Shown: positions 46,833-55,242 of the stretch, piece after piece
Layout of the letters: each line of letters starts with the position of its first letter
Position numbering within the stretch: the first letter of the stretch is position 1
NCBI RefSeq assembly: GCF_001553545.1
Contig: NZ_CP014227.1
Span: 2,532,501-2,596,500, forward strand
From: Capnocytophaga haemolytica
GTDB taxonomy: Bacteria > Bacteroidota > Bacteroidia > Flavobacteriales > Flavobacteriaceae
Length of the DNA: 64,000 nucleotides
Reading direction: 5' to 3'
The notes under the pieces: model-generated
Seen by the model: only the letters and a program-made list of their open reading frames with translations
Databases searched by the model: none
Told to the model about the DNA's origin: nothing
Position numbers and translations under genes: made by a program

Positions 46833-49574
46833 ATGAAGCGAACGCTCTTGCTTATGGTCTATACGTGTGCTATCCAGCTGACTTTCGCACAGATAAGGGT
46901 AGACTTTCAGGTGCGGGACACCCTTGGGCGTCCTGTGCAGGAGTTGGCTATATTCTTAGGGCAGAAAGCAGCCGCCACGGATAGCAACGGGCTTGCCTCG
47001 CTGAGTGTGGCTGCAGGGAAGTACACTTTGAGCACTTCGCACGTGGGCTTTGAAGCCATTCACAAGAGCGTTACTATTGCAAGGGATACGCTTATTGCCC
47101 TGCGCGTGCGCCCCAGTGCTGAGCAGTTGCAGGAAGTGGTGGTTACTGCCAGAGAGGTGGCGGCACCGACCTCGACTTCGGTTATCGACCGTAAGGCAAT
47201 GCAGCATTTGCAGCCGTCGAGCTTCACTGACTTGGTGAGCCTCTTACCTGGGCGGAGCGTGTCATCCCCTGTGCTGAACCGCGCCAACACGCTTACATTA
47301 AGGGAGGCGGGCATCAGCAGCAGTCAGTACAGTACGGGGGCAATGGGTGTGGGCTTCAGAGTGGATGGCGTGCCGCTGAATACAAACGCCAATATGCAGG
47401 AGACGGTGGGCTACGATATGCTAGTAACCCCGCAGTCGAGTAGCGTAGATGGAAAGCGCAACACAACCCGTAGCGGCGTGGATATGCGCGCCATTGCTAC
47501 TGATGAGATTGAGAAGGTGGAGGTAGTCCGTGGGATTCCGTCGGTGAAGTACGGCGATCTGAGTAGTGGATTGGTGCAAATAACCCGTAAGAAAGGGGCG
47601 ACGAAGCTCAGCGGACGTATTAAAGCCGATGGTTTCAGCAAGCTGTTTTACCTCGGGAAAGGTTTTGAGTTTAAAGATAAAGCCTTGACGCTCAACACGA
47701 GTTTTGATTACCTCAACGCCAAGATCGATCCGCGGAACAGCTTTGAAAACTACAAGCGCTACACTGCCTCGCTGCGCAGCGAGAAGAAATTCGGGGCGGA
47801 GAGGCGTTCCGCGCTATCGCTCAGCTTGGATTATACGGGCACTTTTGATGAGGAGAAGCTCGACCCTGACAATAGCGTGCGCGGCGACGCTTACCATTCG
47901 TCATTCAGCAATATAAGAATCGCTTCGGCTTTTGGCACGCAACTCTCCGAGAAATGGTTTAAGGAGGTAAACGTTCAGGCGAGCCTCTCGCAGTCGTTTG
48001 ACCAGATTACGCAAGATAAGTTCGTGAGCGTCAAGTCGGCAAAAGCCATTGCAACTAATTGGCAGGAGGGCGAATACTACGGTGTTTATATGGATCCTAA
48101 CTACGTGTCGCACTTATTGATTGACGGCAAGCCTTTGGACGTATTCACAGACCTCTCCAGCACGTCGGAGTTTGAGGTTTTTGGGCTGAAGAGCGAGTTG
48201 CTCTTAGGGGCTACGTACACTTACGCTAAGAATCGCGGGCGCGGACAGGTGTACGACATCGCACATCCGCCATCGGAGGATATGAACATACGCCCTCGAG
48301 CCTTCAGCGCAGTGCCAGCGATGCAAAACGCTGCTTTCTACGTGCAGGACGAGCTGAGCAAGGAGTTAGGATCAGTAAAAATAACGCTGAGGGCAGGCTT
48401 GCAAGGTAGCAGTCTGTTGGGTTTGCCTGCGAACTATAAGATGCGCGGGCGCGTGTACCTCGATCCGCGGGTGAACGCTATGCTGCGCTTGCCTTTGGCA
48501 AAATTCAGCAGTGGAAAAACGCTCGAGGGGAGCCTCTCGGCGGGATGGGGCAAGCATAGCAAGCTGCCGACACAGGAAATGTTATACCCACAGGATATTT
48601 ACGACGACATCGAGCAGCTCAACTATTACCACAACAACAAAGATTATCGGCGGGTGCACTACCGCACTTATATTTTCTCGCAGACAAACCCCGCGCTGGA
48701 GTCGGCGGTGAATGTAAAGCGTGAGGCTCGGCTGGGGCTGAGCTACGGCGGGCATTCGCTGTATGTGACTTACTTCAACGAGAAGATGGACAACGGATTC
48801 CGCAAGATGAGCGATTACCACAAGGTTTCCTACAAGAAATACGACACCTCGGGCATCGACAGCAACAACCTCACCGAGGCGCCACGCGTGGAGCAATTGC
48901 CCTTCGAGGAAAAAAATCAATTGGTGCTGCGGAGTTTGGAGAGCAACGGCTCGGCGACAGACAAGCAAGGGGTGGAATTTCAGTATGCAGGCAAGCGTTT
49001 GCCCTTGCTGCATACGCGGATGACCCTCAGCGGAGCGTGGCTGCGTACGCGCTACTACAACTCGCAAGCTGCGCTGCGATTTGCCAGCACAATGACCATT
49101 AACAACCGCACTTACTACCATCTGGGCGTTTATCCCGAGGTGGAACGCTATGACCGCGAACGTTTTCAGAGTAGTTTTACTGCTGACACGTATCTCGAAG
49201 CACTCGGGCTTATCACCTCGCTGCGTTGCGACCTTGTGTGGTACACCTTAGACCAAAATCCGCCTGTGAGCGGGGTGCCGACGCACTACATCAGTGAAGA
49301 TGGGGTGCGACATCCTTACACGGAGAGCGAGCGCAATGATTATCTATTGCAATTTCTCACCTATCCCACCTCCCGCGGGACGTCGCTGCGAGTGCCGATG
49401 TCAATGCACTTGCATTTAAAGATTTCGAAGCAGTTTTACCACTACTTCACCGCGTCGATGTACGTGAACAATCTTTTTAATTATGCCGAAAGTTATCAGA
49501 GCAACGGCTTATGGGTAAACCGCAAAGGCGTGGTTGATCCTTATTTCGGTATGGAGATGAATATTAATTTTTAA
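46833..49574 (+). CDS. TonB-dependent outer-membrane receptor
   Basis: This is an outer-membrane active transporter of 913 residues. The ATG at 46833 gives the signal peptide MKRTLLLMVYTCAIQLTFAQ; an upstream in-frame ATG lies before the promoter. Residues ~25-100 form the carboxypeptidase-regulatory-like domain usual in Bacteroidetes receptors (RDTLGRPVQELAIFLGQKAA, GKYTLSTSHVGFEA). The TonB box region and plug follow (LQEVVVTAREVAAPTSTSVI, FTDLVSLLPGRSVSSP, GFRVDGVPLN, IEKVEVVRGIPSVKYGDLSSGLV). The barrel ends in the classic C-terminal Phe (YFGMEMNINF). It leads an operon with two DUF4876 lipoprotein copies and a DUF6850-type barrel. The substrate is unknown; the HmuY-like remnant upstream hints at heme or iron. 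Confidence 0.95.
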   Translation: MKRTLLLMVYTCAIQLTFAQIRVDFQVRDTLGRPVQELAIFLGQKAAATDSNGLASLSVAAGKYTLSTSHVGFEAIHKSVTIARDTLIALRVRPSAEQLQEVVVTAREVAAPTSTSVIDRKAMQHLQPSSFTDLVSLLPGRSVSSPVLNRANTLTLREAGISSSQYSTGAMGVGFRVDGVPLNTNANMQETVGYDMLVTPQSSSVDGKRNTTRSGVDMRAIATDEIEKVEVVRGIPSVKYGDLSSGLVQITRKKGATKLSGRIKADGFSKLFYLGKGFEFKDKALTLNTSFDYLNAKIDPRNSFENYKRYTASLRSEKKFGAERRSALSLSLDYTGTFDEEKLDPDNSVRGDAYHSSFSNIRIASAFGTQLSEKWFKEVNVQASLSQSFDQITQDKFVSVKSAKAIATNWQEGEYYGVYMDPNYVSHLLIDGKPLDVFTDLSSTSEFEVFGLKSELLLGATYTYAKNRGRGQVYDIAHPPSEDMNIRPRAFSAVPAMQNAAFYVQDELSKELGSVKITLRAGLQGSSLLGLPANYKMRGRVYLDPRVNAMLRLPLAKFSSGKTLEGSLSAGWGKHSKLPTQEMLYPQDIYDDIEQLNYYHNNKDYRRVHYRTYIFSQTNPALESAVNVKREARLGLSYGGHSLYVTYFNEKMDNGFRKMSDYHKVSYKKYDTSGIDSNNLTEAPRVEQLPFEEKNQLVLRSLESNGSATDKQGVEFQYAGKRLPLLHTRMTLSGAWLRTRYYNSQAALRFASTMTINNRTYYHLGVYPEVERYDRERFQSSFTADTYLEALGLITSLRCDLVWYTLDQNPPVSGVPTHYISEDGVRHPYTESERNDYLLQFLTYPTSRGTSLRVPMSMHLHLKISKQFYHYFTASMYVNNLFNYAESYQSNGLWVNRKGVVDPYFGMEMNINF

Positions 49575-49586
49575 CTATATTTTCAA

Positions 49587-50795
49587 ATGAAAAACTTGAA
49601 ATACATCATTGTGATGATTGCGCTGCTAGCAATCGCTGTGGGTTGTAAGAAGGACGACAACTCCGACCCTTCTGACAACGGCAAAGGCACCCTCTCGCTG
49701 GAGATAAAGGCGCCTGAAAAGATGGAAATCGCTAAGTATAAAACCATCACCTTTACTTTCACCGAGCTGAATACTGCCAAGACAACGGTAAAGACCTACG
49801 AAAATACCAACGCAAAGATGTTTAACTTTGCTATTCCCCACGGAAGTTATGAAGTAAAGGTGGATGCAAAAGCCCAGTACAAGTTCAACAACGAAGAAAA
49901 GGAGGGTGATTTTAGTGCGTTCATCAATAAAGTAGATTTAAATACTGCCGCTATAACGCAACAGGTTGACCTTTCATTAAAATTGTTCGGGAAGGATTTC
50001 ATCATAGAAGAAATTTTCTATAACGGTACCTTGACGCCTGAAAACAAACAATACATTGGCGATTAATATATCAAGTTATACAACAACACTGAAAAAACAC
50101 TTTATGCCGATGGGTTGCTATTTGCCGACTCACGATTCTTGACAAGTGATACCGATGTGTACACCCCCGACATAATGAAAGAAGCGTTTACTACCGAGGG
50201 GATTGTTCAAATCCCTGGTGATGGAACAAAATATCCTGTAAAACCTGGTGAATACATCATTATTGCTGAACAAGGCATTAATCACAAAGAGAAAAACTCT
50301 AATTCTGTAGACTTATCAAAGGCAAATTTCGAGAACTTCTATCCGAATATGAAGGATGTTGATAATCCTCAGGTGACCAACACCATTGTTTTATACGAAA
50401 AACTTATATTCCACAACAGAGGCTATCGAAGCTATGTAATTGCTCGTCTGCCGAAGGGGATGACCTCTGAAACATTCCTTAAAGATTATAAGTACGAGTA
50501 TAGCTACAAAACTGTCGCAGGGATAAAAACACGCGATGCGATGAAGATACCTAATGAATGGATCGTCGATGCGGTAAATCTGTGTTCGAAGGATGATTTT
50601 AAACGCATTGTAACCGATCCTTCACTTGATAGCGGATGGAGCTATTCAGGTTTAAACAGGAACGACAAGAACCGCTATGGAAAATCTGTTCGTAGAAAAG
50701 TGCTGTCAGAGAACGGCGGGAAACCTATCTTCCAAGATACAAACAATTCCACCGACGACTTTGTAATCACTGCGCCGCCTACAATGTTTAAATAA
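49587..50795 (+). pseudogene. DUF4876 lipoprotein, copy 1, interrupted by in-frame TAA
   Basis: The frame from ATG 49587 to the stop at 50795 is 402 codons plus stop, exactly the length of the intact paralogue at 51653-52861. It is broken only by TAA at 50064-50066: ENKQYIGD-stop-YIKLYNNTEKTLYADGLLF here against EGKQYIGDSYIKLYNNTDEILYADGLLI there, so a Ser codon became a stop. The start MKNLKYIIVMIALLAIAVGCKKDD carries a lipobox (AVGC), and the body has the DUF4876 layout (an Ig-like N-terminal part, then a lamin-tail-like YIKLYNNT domain). Translation would yield a 159-residue N-terminal lipoprotein. The reading frame downstream is undamaged, so the lesion is recent or an error. It begins 12 nt after the receptor gene. 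Confidence 0.85.
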
Positions 50796-50905
50796 TGCTG
50801 CACTCGGTATACAGTTGTGGCAGATTACAAAACAAAGTCATTTACTATTTTTTTCATTGAAAACTACCTGAAAGCGCACTTCTGTATACAAAAAGAGGTT
50901 GTATT

Positions 50906-50943
50906 TACCCTAAAATAGCACTCCGAGAGCCTATTTTAGGGTA
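50906..50943 (+). terminator. 13-bp perfect hairpin after DUF4876 copy 1
   Basis: TACCCTAAAATAG (50906-50918) pairs perfectly with CTATTTTAGGGTA (50931-50943) around a 12-nt loop. It has only a weak T-run after it. It probably ends the receptor transcript or attenuates reading into the array. Confidence 0.6.
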
Positions 50944-50972
50944 TTTACAAGCTCAAAAACTATTTTTTATAG

Positions 50973-51590
50973 CTTGCCCCGATGTGGGAAAATTACTTTC
51001 TAAACTTTTTTACGCTTTCCCCGACGTGGAAAATCATTTTTGAAAGTTTTTTTGGCTTGCCCCGATGTGGGAAAGCTATTTTCTGAAGTTTTTTTTTCTT
51101 ATCCCGACGTGGGACGGCAACTAAAAAAAGTTTTTTAGGCTTGTACAGCTGTGAGCTGATCACTTTCTGAACTTTTTTGCACTTGTACAGACGTGGGACG
51201 GCAATTAAAAAAAGTTTTTTAGGATTGCAAATGTATGCGACGGTTAGTTTCAGAAGTTTTTTGCACTTGCGCAGCTTGCGCAAATCACTTTCTGAACTTT
51301 TTTTGACTTGCGCAGCTTGCGCAAATCACTTTCTGAAGTTTTTTTGGCTTGCGTGAGCCACGCAAATTACTTTCTGAACAATTTTAGACAATCCGATAGA
51401 TCGGACGGTTAGTTTCAGAAGTTTTTTAATCAATCCGAGTACTCGGACGGTTAGTTTCTGAACTTTTTTAGTCAATCCGAGGTGTCGGACGATGAGTTTC
51501 AGATTTTTTTTGACGATCCGAGAGGTCGGACGGTTAGTTTCAAAAGTTTTTTACACTTGCTCAAGCTGAGCAAGAAAGAAATTTTTCTCA
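50973..51590. repeat. 15-unit, 41-42-nt array of variable palindromes
   Basis: Units begin at 50973, 51015, 51056, 51098, 51140, 51182, 51224, 51266, 51307, 51348, 51389, 51431, 51473, 51514 and 51556, so the period is always 41 or 42. Each unit is a core of about 18 nt plus a near-constant tail of the form (A/G)(A/T)TTTCTGAA(G/C)TTTTTT. The cores are palindromes whose arms differ: TTGCGC/GCGCAA (units 8-9), TTGCGTG/CACGCAA (10), TCCGAG/CTCGGA (12), TCCGA/TCGGA (11, 13, 14), CTTGCTCA/TGAGCAAG (15), CAGCT/AGCTG (5), TTTCC/GGAAA (2), CCC/GGG (1, 3, 4). Units 6 and 7 are weak. Adjacent units share core types, pointing to growth by tandem duplication. Confidence 0.9.
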
Positions 51591-51652
51591 GGATAAAAAT
51601 TCACAGCTCAATAATTTTTGTTTTAAAAAATAAACACTTAAAAATAATTTAA

Positions 51653-52861
51653 ATGAGGATACTTTCAAAACTCATTATCATTATCATCGCTGCATTATCA
51701 ATAGTCTCTTGCAGGAAAGACGAGAATACAAACGATGGCGAGCGCCTTCTCAACCTTACGCTTATCGCCCTCGAAGGTGAAAAAATACTCTCGTATAATG
51801 AGCTTACCATCCGCCTTAAAGAACTCAATACGGGCGGCGTGATTACCAAAAAATACACCGATTTACAGAGCCTCACGCTAAGCATTCCCCTTGCCGCAGG
51901 AAGTTACGAGGTGTCGGTAGAGGGCAGACTAACGTATCAGCGTGGCAATGAGAAGCTGACAGGCAGCGTATCGGCATTTTCGGAAAAGATTGACCTCACG
52001 GAGCCTTCGACCCACAAATCGCTGCAATTGATGCTTAAACAAACCGCTCAGGATCTAATCCTCGAAGAGATATTTATCTCTGGAACGCGTACACCCGAAG
52101 GAAAACAGTATATCGGGGATAGTTACATAAAGCTGTACAACAATACTGATGAGATATTGTATGCCGACGGACTGCTGATCTTACAATCTTTTTTTGAAAC
52201 GAATGCCAAAGTGCAGCATAGCCCTAACATCATCGCTGAGGCTTTTAATGTGGATGCGGTGCAGCAAATCCCTGGCAGCGGAAAGGACTATCCCGTGCTG
52301 CCCTATACGTCCATCATCATTGCAACTGACGCGATCGACCACAGGGAATATAACAAGAACTCAATCGACCTGCGGCAGGCGAATTTTGAAATAAAAAAGT
52401 CGGATGACGACGAGGATCCCGACAATCCACAAGTGCCTAACCTGAATAATATTCTCGGAGAGCTGGTGCTTAGCAATCAAGGCAATAAATCGTTTGCCAT
52501 CGCACGTCTGCCCAAAGGAATGACTGCCAGCCAATATCTCGCTGAGTACAAATACAATTACACTTACAGAGAAACAGGGATGGACTTTGATATCCCACAA
52601 GAAAACTACAAAATTCCTAATCAGTGGATTGTCGATGCGGTAAATCTCGCTCCGAAAGAGGAGTTTCAGTGGCTGCTCACCTCTGAAGCGCTCGACAGCG
52701 GATGGACGTACAGCTCCGAGCATCAAGGCGACAACGGGCGTTATGGGATGGCAGTGCGCCGCAAGGTATCAAATAGCGAGGCAGGCAAGATATACTATCA
52801 AGACACGAATAACTCCACCGTGGATTTCATCCCGAGAGTGCAAGCCTCACTGATAAAATAG
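51653..52861 (+). CDS. DUF4876 lipoprotein, copy 2 (intact, 402 aa)
   Basis: A surface or periplasmic lipoprotein of the Bacteroidetes DUF4876 family: MRILSKLIIIIIAALSIVSCRKDEN has the lipobox IVSC. Residues ~30-140 form an Ig-like domain (LTIRLKELNTGGVITKKYTDLQSLTLSIPLAAGSYEVSVEG), and from ~150 a lamin-tail-like domain with DLILEEIFISGTRTPEGKQYIGDSYIKLYNNTDEILYADGLLI. The C-terminal part (QDTNNSTVDFIPR) is shared with the broken copy 1. It probably acts with the TonB-dependent receptor as a surface partner, as SusD-like proteins do, but no such activity is proven. The DUF6850-type barrel starts 7 nt downstream. Confidence 0.88.
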   Translation: MRILSKLIIIIIAALSIVSCRKDENTNDGERLLNLTLIALEGEKILSYNELTIRLKELNTGGVITKKYTDLQSLTLSIPLAAGSYEVSVEGRLTYQRGNEKLTGSVSAFSEKIDLTEPSTHKSLQLMLKQTAQDLILEEIFISGTRTPEGKQYIGDSYIKLYNNTDEILYADGLLILQSFFETNAKVQHSPNIIAEAFNVDAVQQIPGSGKDYPVLPYTSIIIATDAIDHREYNKNSIDLRQANFEIKKSDDDEDPDNPQVPNLNNILGELVLSNQGNKSFAIARLPKGMTASQYLAEYKYNYTYRETGMDFDIPQENYKIPNQWIVDAVNLAPKEEFQWLLTSEALDSGWTYSSEHQGDNGRYGMAVRRKVSNSEAGKIYYQDTNNSTVDFIPRVQASLIK

Positions 52862-52868
52862 TACGACG

Positions 52869-54368
52869 ATGAGAGCATATTTTCTTACACCTTTATTTAT
52901 AGTGATGAGCGCCTCCCTCTGGGGTCAGGTGCCCGATACGCTTTATCGAAATTTAAAAAATGAGTACGGCATACGCAATTTTGTGCGCAGCATCACCAAA
53001 AATCCTTCGCTGATGAGCAGTTGGGGCAGTGATTCGTTCTCCACCGTTGAGGCGCACTATGGCAAAAGCGAAAACGAGGCATACGCAAAGCAGTTTCCCA
53101 GTGGCACCGAAGGATTTGGCGTGCGGGCGGAGTCGTTCTTAGAATATAAGAATGGGAAAAGGCTCTGGGGAAGTGCCAGTTATCAAAATCAAAAGGAAAA
53201 AGATCTTCGCTGGAACGAATCGATCGATCGCACGCTGATATATCCGTATTTCACTGCGGATTCTATCGGTGGAGATATGCAAACGGAGCGCTACGCTTTT
53301 GCGGGCGGCTATCTGAAGCATTATAAAAGGTTCGGCTGGGGGGCAGCGCTCAATTACGCTGCCAAACTGGCAAGCCGCAATAGGGATCCACGTCCGAAAA
53401 ACATCAGTTCAGACCTTCGCATCAAAGCGGGAGGTGCGCTGAGGGATTTCTACCATCTCACGCTCGCCCTGCACGGAAGTTTCGAGAAATACACACAATC
53501 CAACGACATTAAGTTCTTCAGCGAAACAGGGCAACCCTCTGTATACCATCTCAATGGCTTGGGCTACTACAATAATTTACTGAAAGGAAATCATCTGCGA
53601 GGCATCTACGACGGTTACGGCTATGGCGCAGGGGCGCAGGTCGTCAATCAGCGTGGCAACTGGTATCTCGCTGTGGATTACGAGCGTCTCCAAGTGGAAA
53701 AATATATCCCCGACGAAAACAATGTCGTCGCCTCCACACTTGTAAATAGCCAATGGAATGCTGAGATCACAAAACTCTTCCATAAAAAATCGTACGCTTA
53801 TGGGCTGAAGCTCAGCTACTCCAATAGACAAAAAGCAGGAATAGAGCCGCTCCTCTCCGCCCGCAATAGCAACGGAGCTGAAGTACTTTCTACCCACAAA
53901 AATTACACTTTAAAGACTGCCGACTATCGCCTGAGCCTTATTTTCATCAGCGAAGGAGAGTCGCAGTTGCTCATCAGTCCGTACGTGAGCTATCAAACCC
54001 ACCGTGAGGATTATACACTCATTGAAAGCTTTGAGCATTTTAGCTACCTTGCTGCAGGACTTCATCTGAGCTATACACAAGCCTTCCAGAGAAAGCATTA
54101 TCTCTGTTACACTCTCGATTGGCTAAGCCGCCGAACGCTCAGTAAAGAATATCTATTGCGGAACGACAGCCAGAGAAGTCTCTCACAAATGCTCGCCGAT
54201 AATGCGCAGTACCTCTCCTCGGATGAGCACCGCCTCACGCTGGGCATTGAGTACAACCACCGTCTGCACGACAATCTCAGCCTTTTCACCCGTGTAGGCA
54301 GTGCGATAGCCCTTTTCCCAAAGCGCGTAAATTACCTGCATAGCCTCAGCATAGGCATTCACTTCTAA
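52869..54368 (+). CDS. DUF6850-type outer-membrane beta-barrel protein (499 aa)
   Basis: The signal peptide MRAYFLTPLFIVMSASLWGQ is followed by alternating amphipathic strands (GFGVRAESFLEYKNGKRLWGSASY, FGWGAALNYAAKLASR, GNWYLAVDYERLQVEKY, SYAYGLKLSYSNRQK) and a C-terminal strand ending in Phe (LHSLSIGIHF), all typical of an outer-membrane barrel. Its place directly after the DUF4876 gene and the receptor is the known Bacteroidetes gene order that led me to the DUF6850 name; I am fairly, not fully, sure of the number. It has no plug or TonB box. It starts 7 nt after the lipoprotein gene. Its role in the uptake locus is unknown. Confidence 0.85.
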   Translation: MRAYFLTPLFIVMSASLWGQVPDTLYRNLKNEYGIRNFVRSITKNPSLMSSWGSDSFSTVEAHYGKSENEAYAKQFPSGTEGFGVRAESFLEYKNGKRLWGSASYQNQKEKDLRWNESIDRTLIYPYFTADSIGGDMQTERYAFAGGYLKHYKRFGWGAALNYAAKLASRNRDPRPKNISSDLRIKAGGALRDFYHLTLALHGSFEKYTQSNDIKFFSETGQPSVYHLNGLGYYNNLLKGNHLRGIYDGYGYGAGAQVVNQRGNWYLAVDYERLQVEKYIPDENNVVASTLVNSQWNAEITKLFHKKSYAYGLKLSYSNRQKAGIEPLLSARNSNGAEVLSTHKNYTLKTADYRLSLIFISEGESQLLISPYVSYQTHREDYTLIESFEHFSYLAAGLHLSYTQAFQRKHYLCYTLDWLSRRTLSKEYLLRNDSQRSLSQMLADNAQYLSSDEHRLTLGIEYNHRLHDNLSLFTRVGSAIALFPKRVNYLHSLSIGIHF

Positions 54369-54381
54369 GGCAGTAAAAAGA

Positions 54382-54415
54382 AAATCCTCCTTACTCCGAA
54401 GAATAAGAAGGATTT
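54382..54415 (+). terminator. Possible terminator after the barrel gene
   Basis: AAATCCTCCTT (54382-54392) pairs with AAGAAGGATTT (54405-54415) with one mismatch. No T-run follows, so this is a weak call. Confidence 0.4.
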
Positions 54416-54441
54416 CATGAATGACAATAGTATTAATGCAA

Positions 54442-54921
54442 TTAAATTGCCTCATTAAGATATGATTTGAGCATCCAGACATTCTTCTCTTGCTCAACCA
54501 CTAAATCGCTAATCAGGGTGTTTGTCCCCTCGTCATTCAACTCATCTGATAAGTCAAGGAGAGGTCGCTCCACACGTAGCAATTCACTAATGCTATCGAT
54601 AACCAAGCGCACGGTTTTATCATCGTCAAAAACGTTTTCGCCTACTGGCACCGTAGCGTGTTTCACATAGCTCGCAAACGTATGATAAGGCACCCCACCG
54701 AGTGTAAGGATACGTTCAGCAATCTCGTCAACTTGCTCTTGAGCAGCTGTGTAGAGATCCTCAAACTTTACGTGAAGCTCAAAGAAACGTTTCCCTTTGA
54801 TGTTCCAATGCACCCCGCGCAAGTTCTGATAATACGTCTGATAGTTAGCCAACAATACGTTAAGCGCCTCAATTTCTTTTCCTAATTTGGCTTTATCAAG
54901 CCCTAAGCTGTTTAAACTCAT
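54442..54921 (-). CDS. dps: Dps-family ferritin-like DNA-binding protein
   Basis: This protein stores iron and protects DNA under oxidative stress or starvation by forming a 12-mer shell that oxidises Fe(II). It has 159 residues from the ATG at 54921; the frame stays open much further but passes through the promoter. The ferroxidase-site signature is LRGVHWNIKGKRFFELHVKFEDLYTAA, with the two His and the Asp/Glu ligands conserved. The C-terminal ISDLVVEQEKNVWMLKSYL helix matches the family. The N-terminal tail MSLNSLGLDKAKLGKEIEAL is short, so DNA binding is not certain. Confidence 0.95.
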   Translation of the reverse strand: MSLNSLGLDKAKLGKEIEALNVLLANYQTYYQNLRGVHWNIKGKRFFELHVKFEDLYTAAQEQVDEIAERILTLGGVPYHTFASYVKHATVPVGENVFDDDKTVRLVIDSISELLRVERPLLDLSDELNDEGTNTLISDLVVEQEKNVWMLKSYLNEAI

Positions 54922-54951
54922 GATTCTTATTATTTTTAATATTTTACAGCG

Positions 54952-54959
54952 CAAAGATA
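54952..54959 (-). promoter_or_regulatory. dps promoter -7 box (TATCTTTG)
   Basis: The minus strand reads TATCTTTG 30 nt above the dps ATG. Confidence 0.65.
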
Positions 54960-55029
54960 CGACATTTCCGCATAATAGCAATACGCCATAGATAGATATT
55001 TTACATTTTAATATAATATTAATTGATAT

Positions 55030-55062
55030 CCGAACGGACTCCAGACGAACACACAACGGATC
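55030..55062. repeat. Short 11-nt-period run (3 units)
   Basis: CCGAACGGACT, CCAGACGAACA and CACAACGGATC keep CG at the same position in 11-nt register. On the minus strand they read as nnTYCG units like those at 24641 and 46641. Confidence 0.55.
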
Positions 55063-55186
55063 GATAGCACAAATAGATGAAAAAATGACAAATCACCACT
55101 GCTGTCAAAAACAGATGTAATATAATGAAAACAAGCATTTTACAAAGTTTATTCCCGATTTTTAGCACAATAAAATTAAAATAAAT

Positions 55187-55217
55187 TTTGACATTCGCGA
55201 AAAATATAGTATTTTTG
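55187..55217 (+). promoter_or_regulatory. Promoter of the membrane/J-domain/LuxE trio (TTTG-N19-TATTTTTG)
   Basis: TTTG (55187-55190) and TATTTTTG (55210-55217) have the exact 19-nt consensus spacing and lie 25 nt before the ATG at 55243. Confidence 0.8.
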
Positions 55218-55242
55218 CGCGCTCAGTAAGAAGTGAAACATA

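Larger units (their letters stand above)
50796..51652. other. Spacer between DUF4876 copies
   Basis: This 857-nt region contains a long perfect hairpin (50906-50943), the 15-unit 42-nt array (50973-51590) and a 60-nt AT-rich lead to the second DUF4876 gene. I see no clear TAnnTTTG promoter for the second copy in the last 60 nt. Lysine-rich frames on the minus strand inside the array are a by-product of the period, not a gene. Confidence 0.7.
54922..55242. other. Divergent intergenic region, dps / membrane-protein gene
   Basis: This 321-nt spacer carries the dps promoter (54952-54959), a short 11-nt-period run (55030-55062) and a consensus promoter for the plus-strand gene (55187-55217). No gene is present. 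Confidence 0.65.

Noticed and set aside
50993..51283. Minus-strand open frame rich in Lys-Pro-Lys-Lys repeats of 14 residues
   Set aside because: The 42-nt array is divisible by three, so any frame without stops yields a repeat peptide. It has no start signal, promoter or codon bias.
50973..51590. CRISPR array
   Set aside because: The constant part is only about 20 nt and AT-rich, the variable part is self-complementary, and no cas genes are present. CRISPR spacers are not palindromic.
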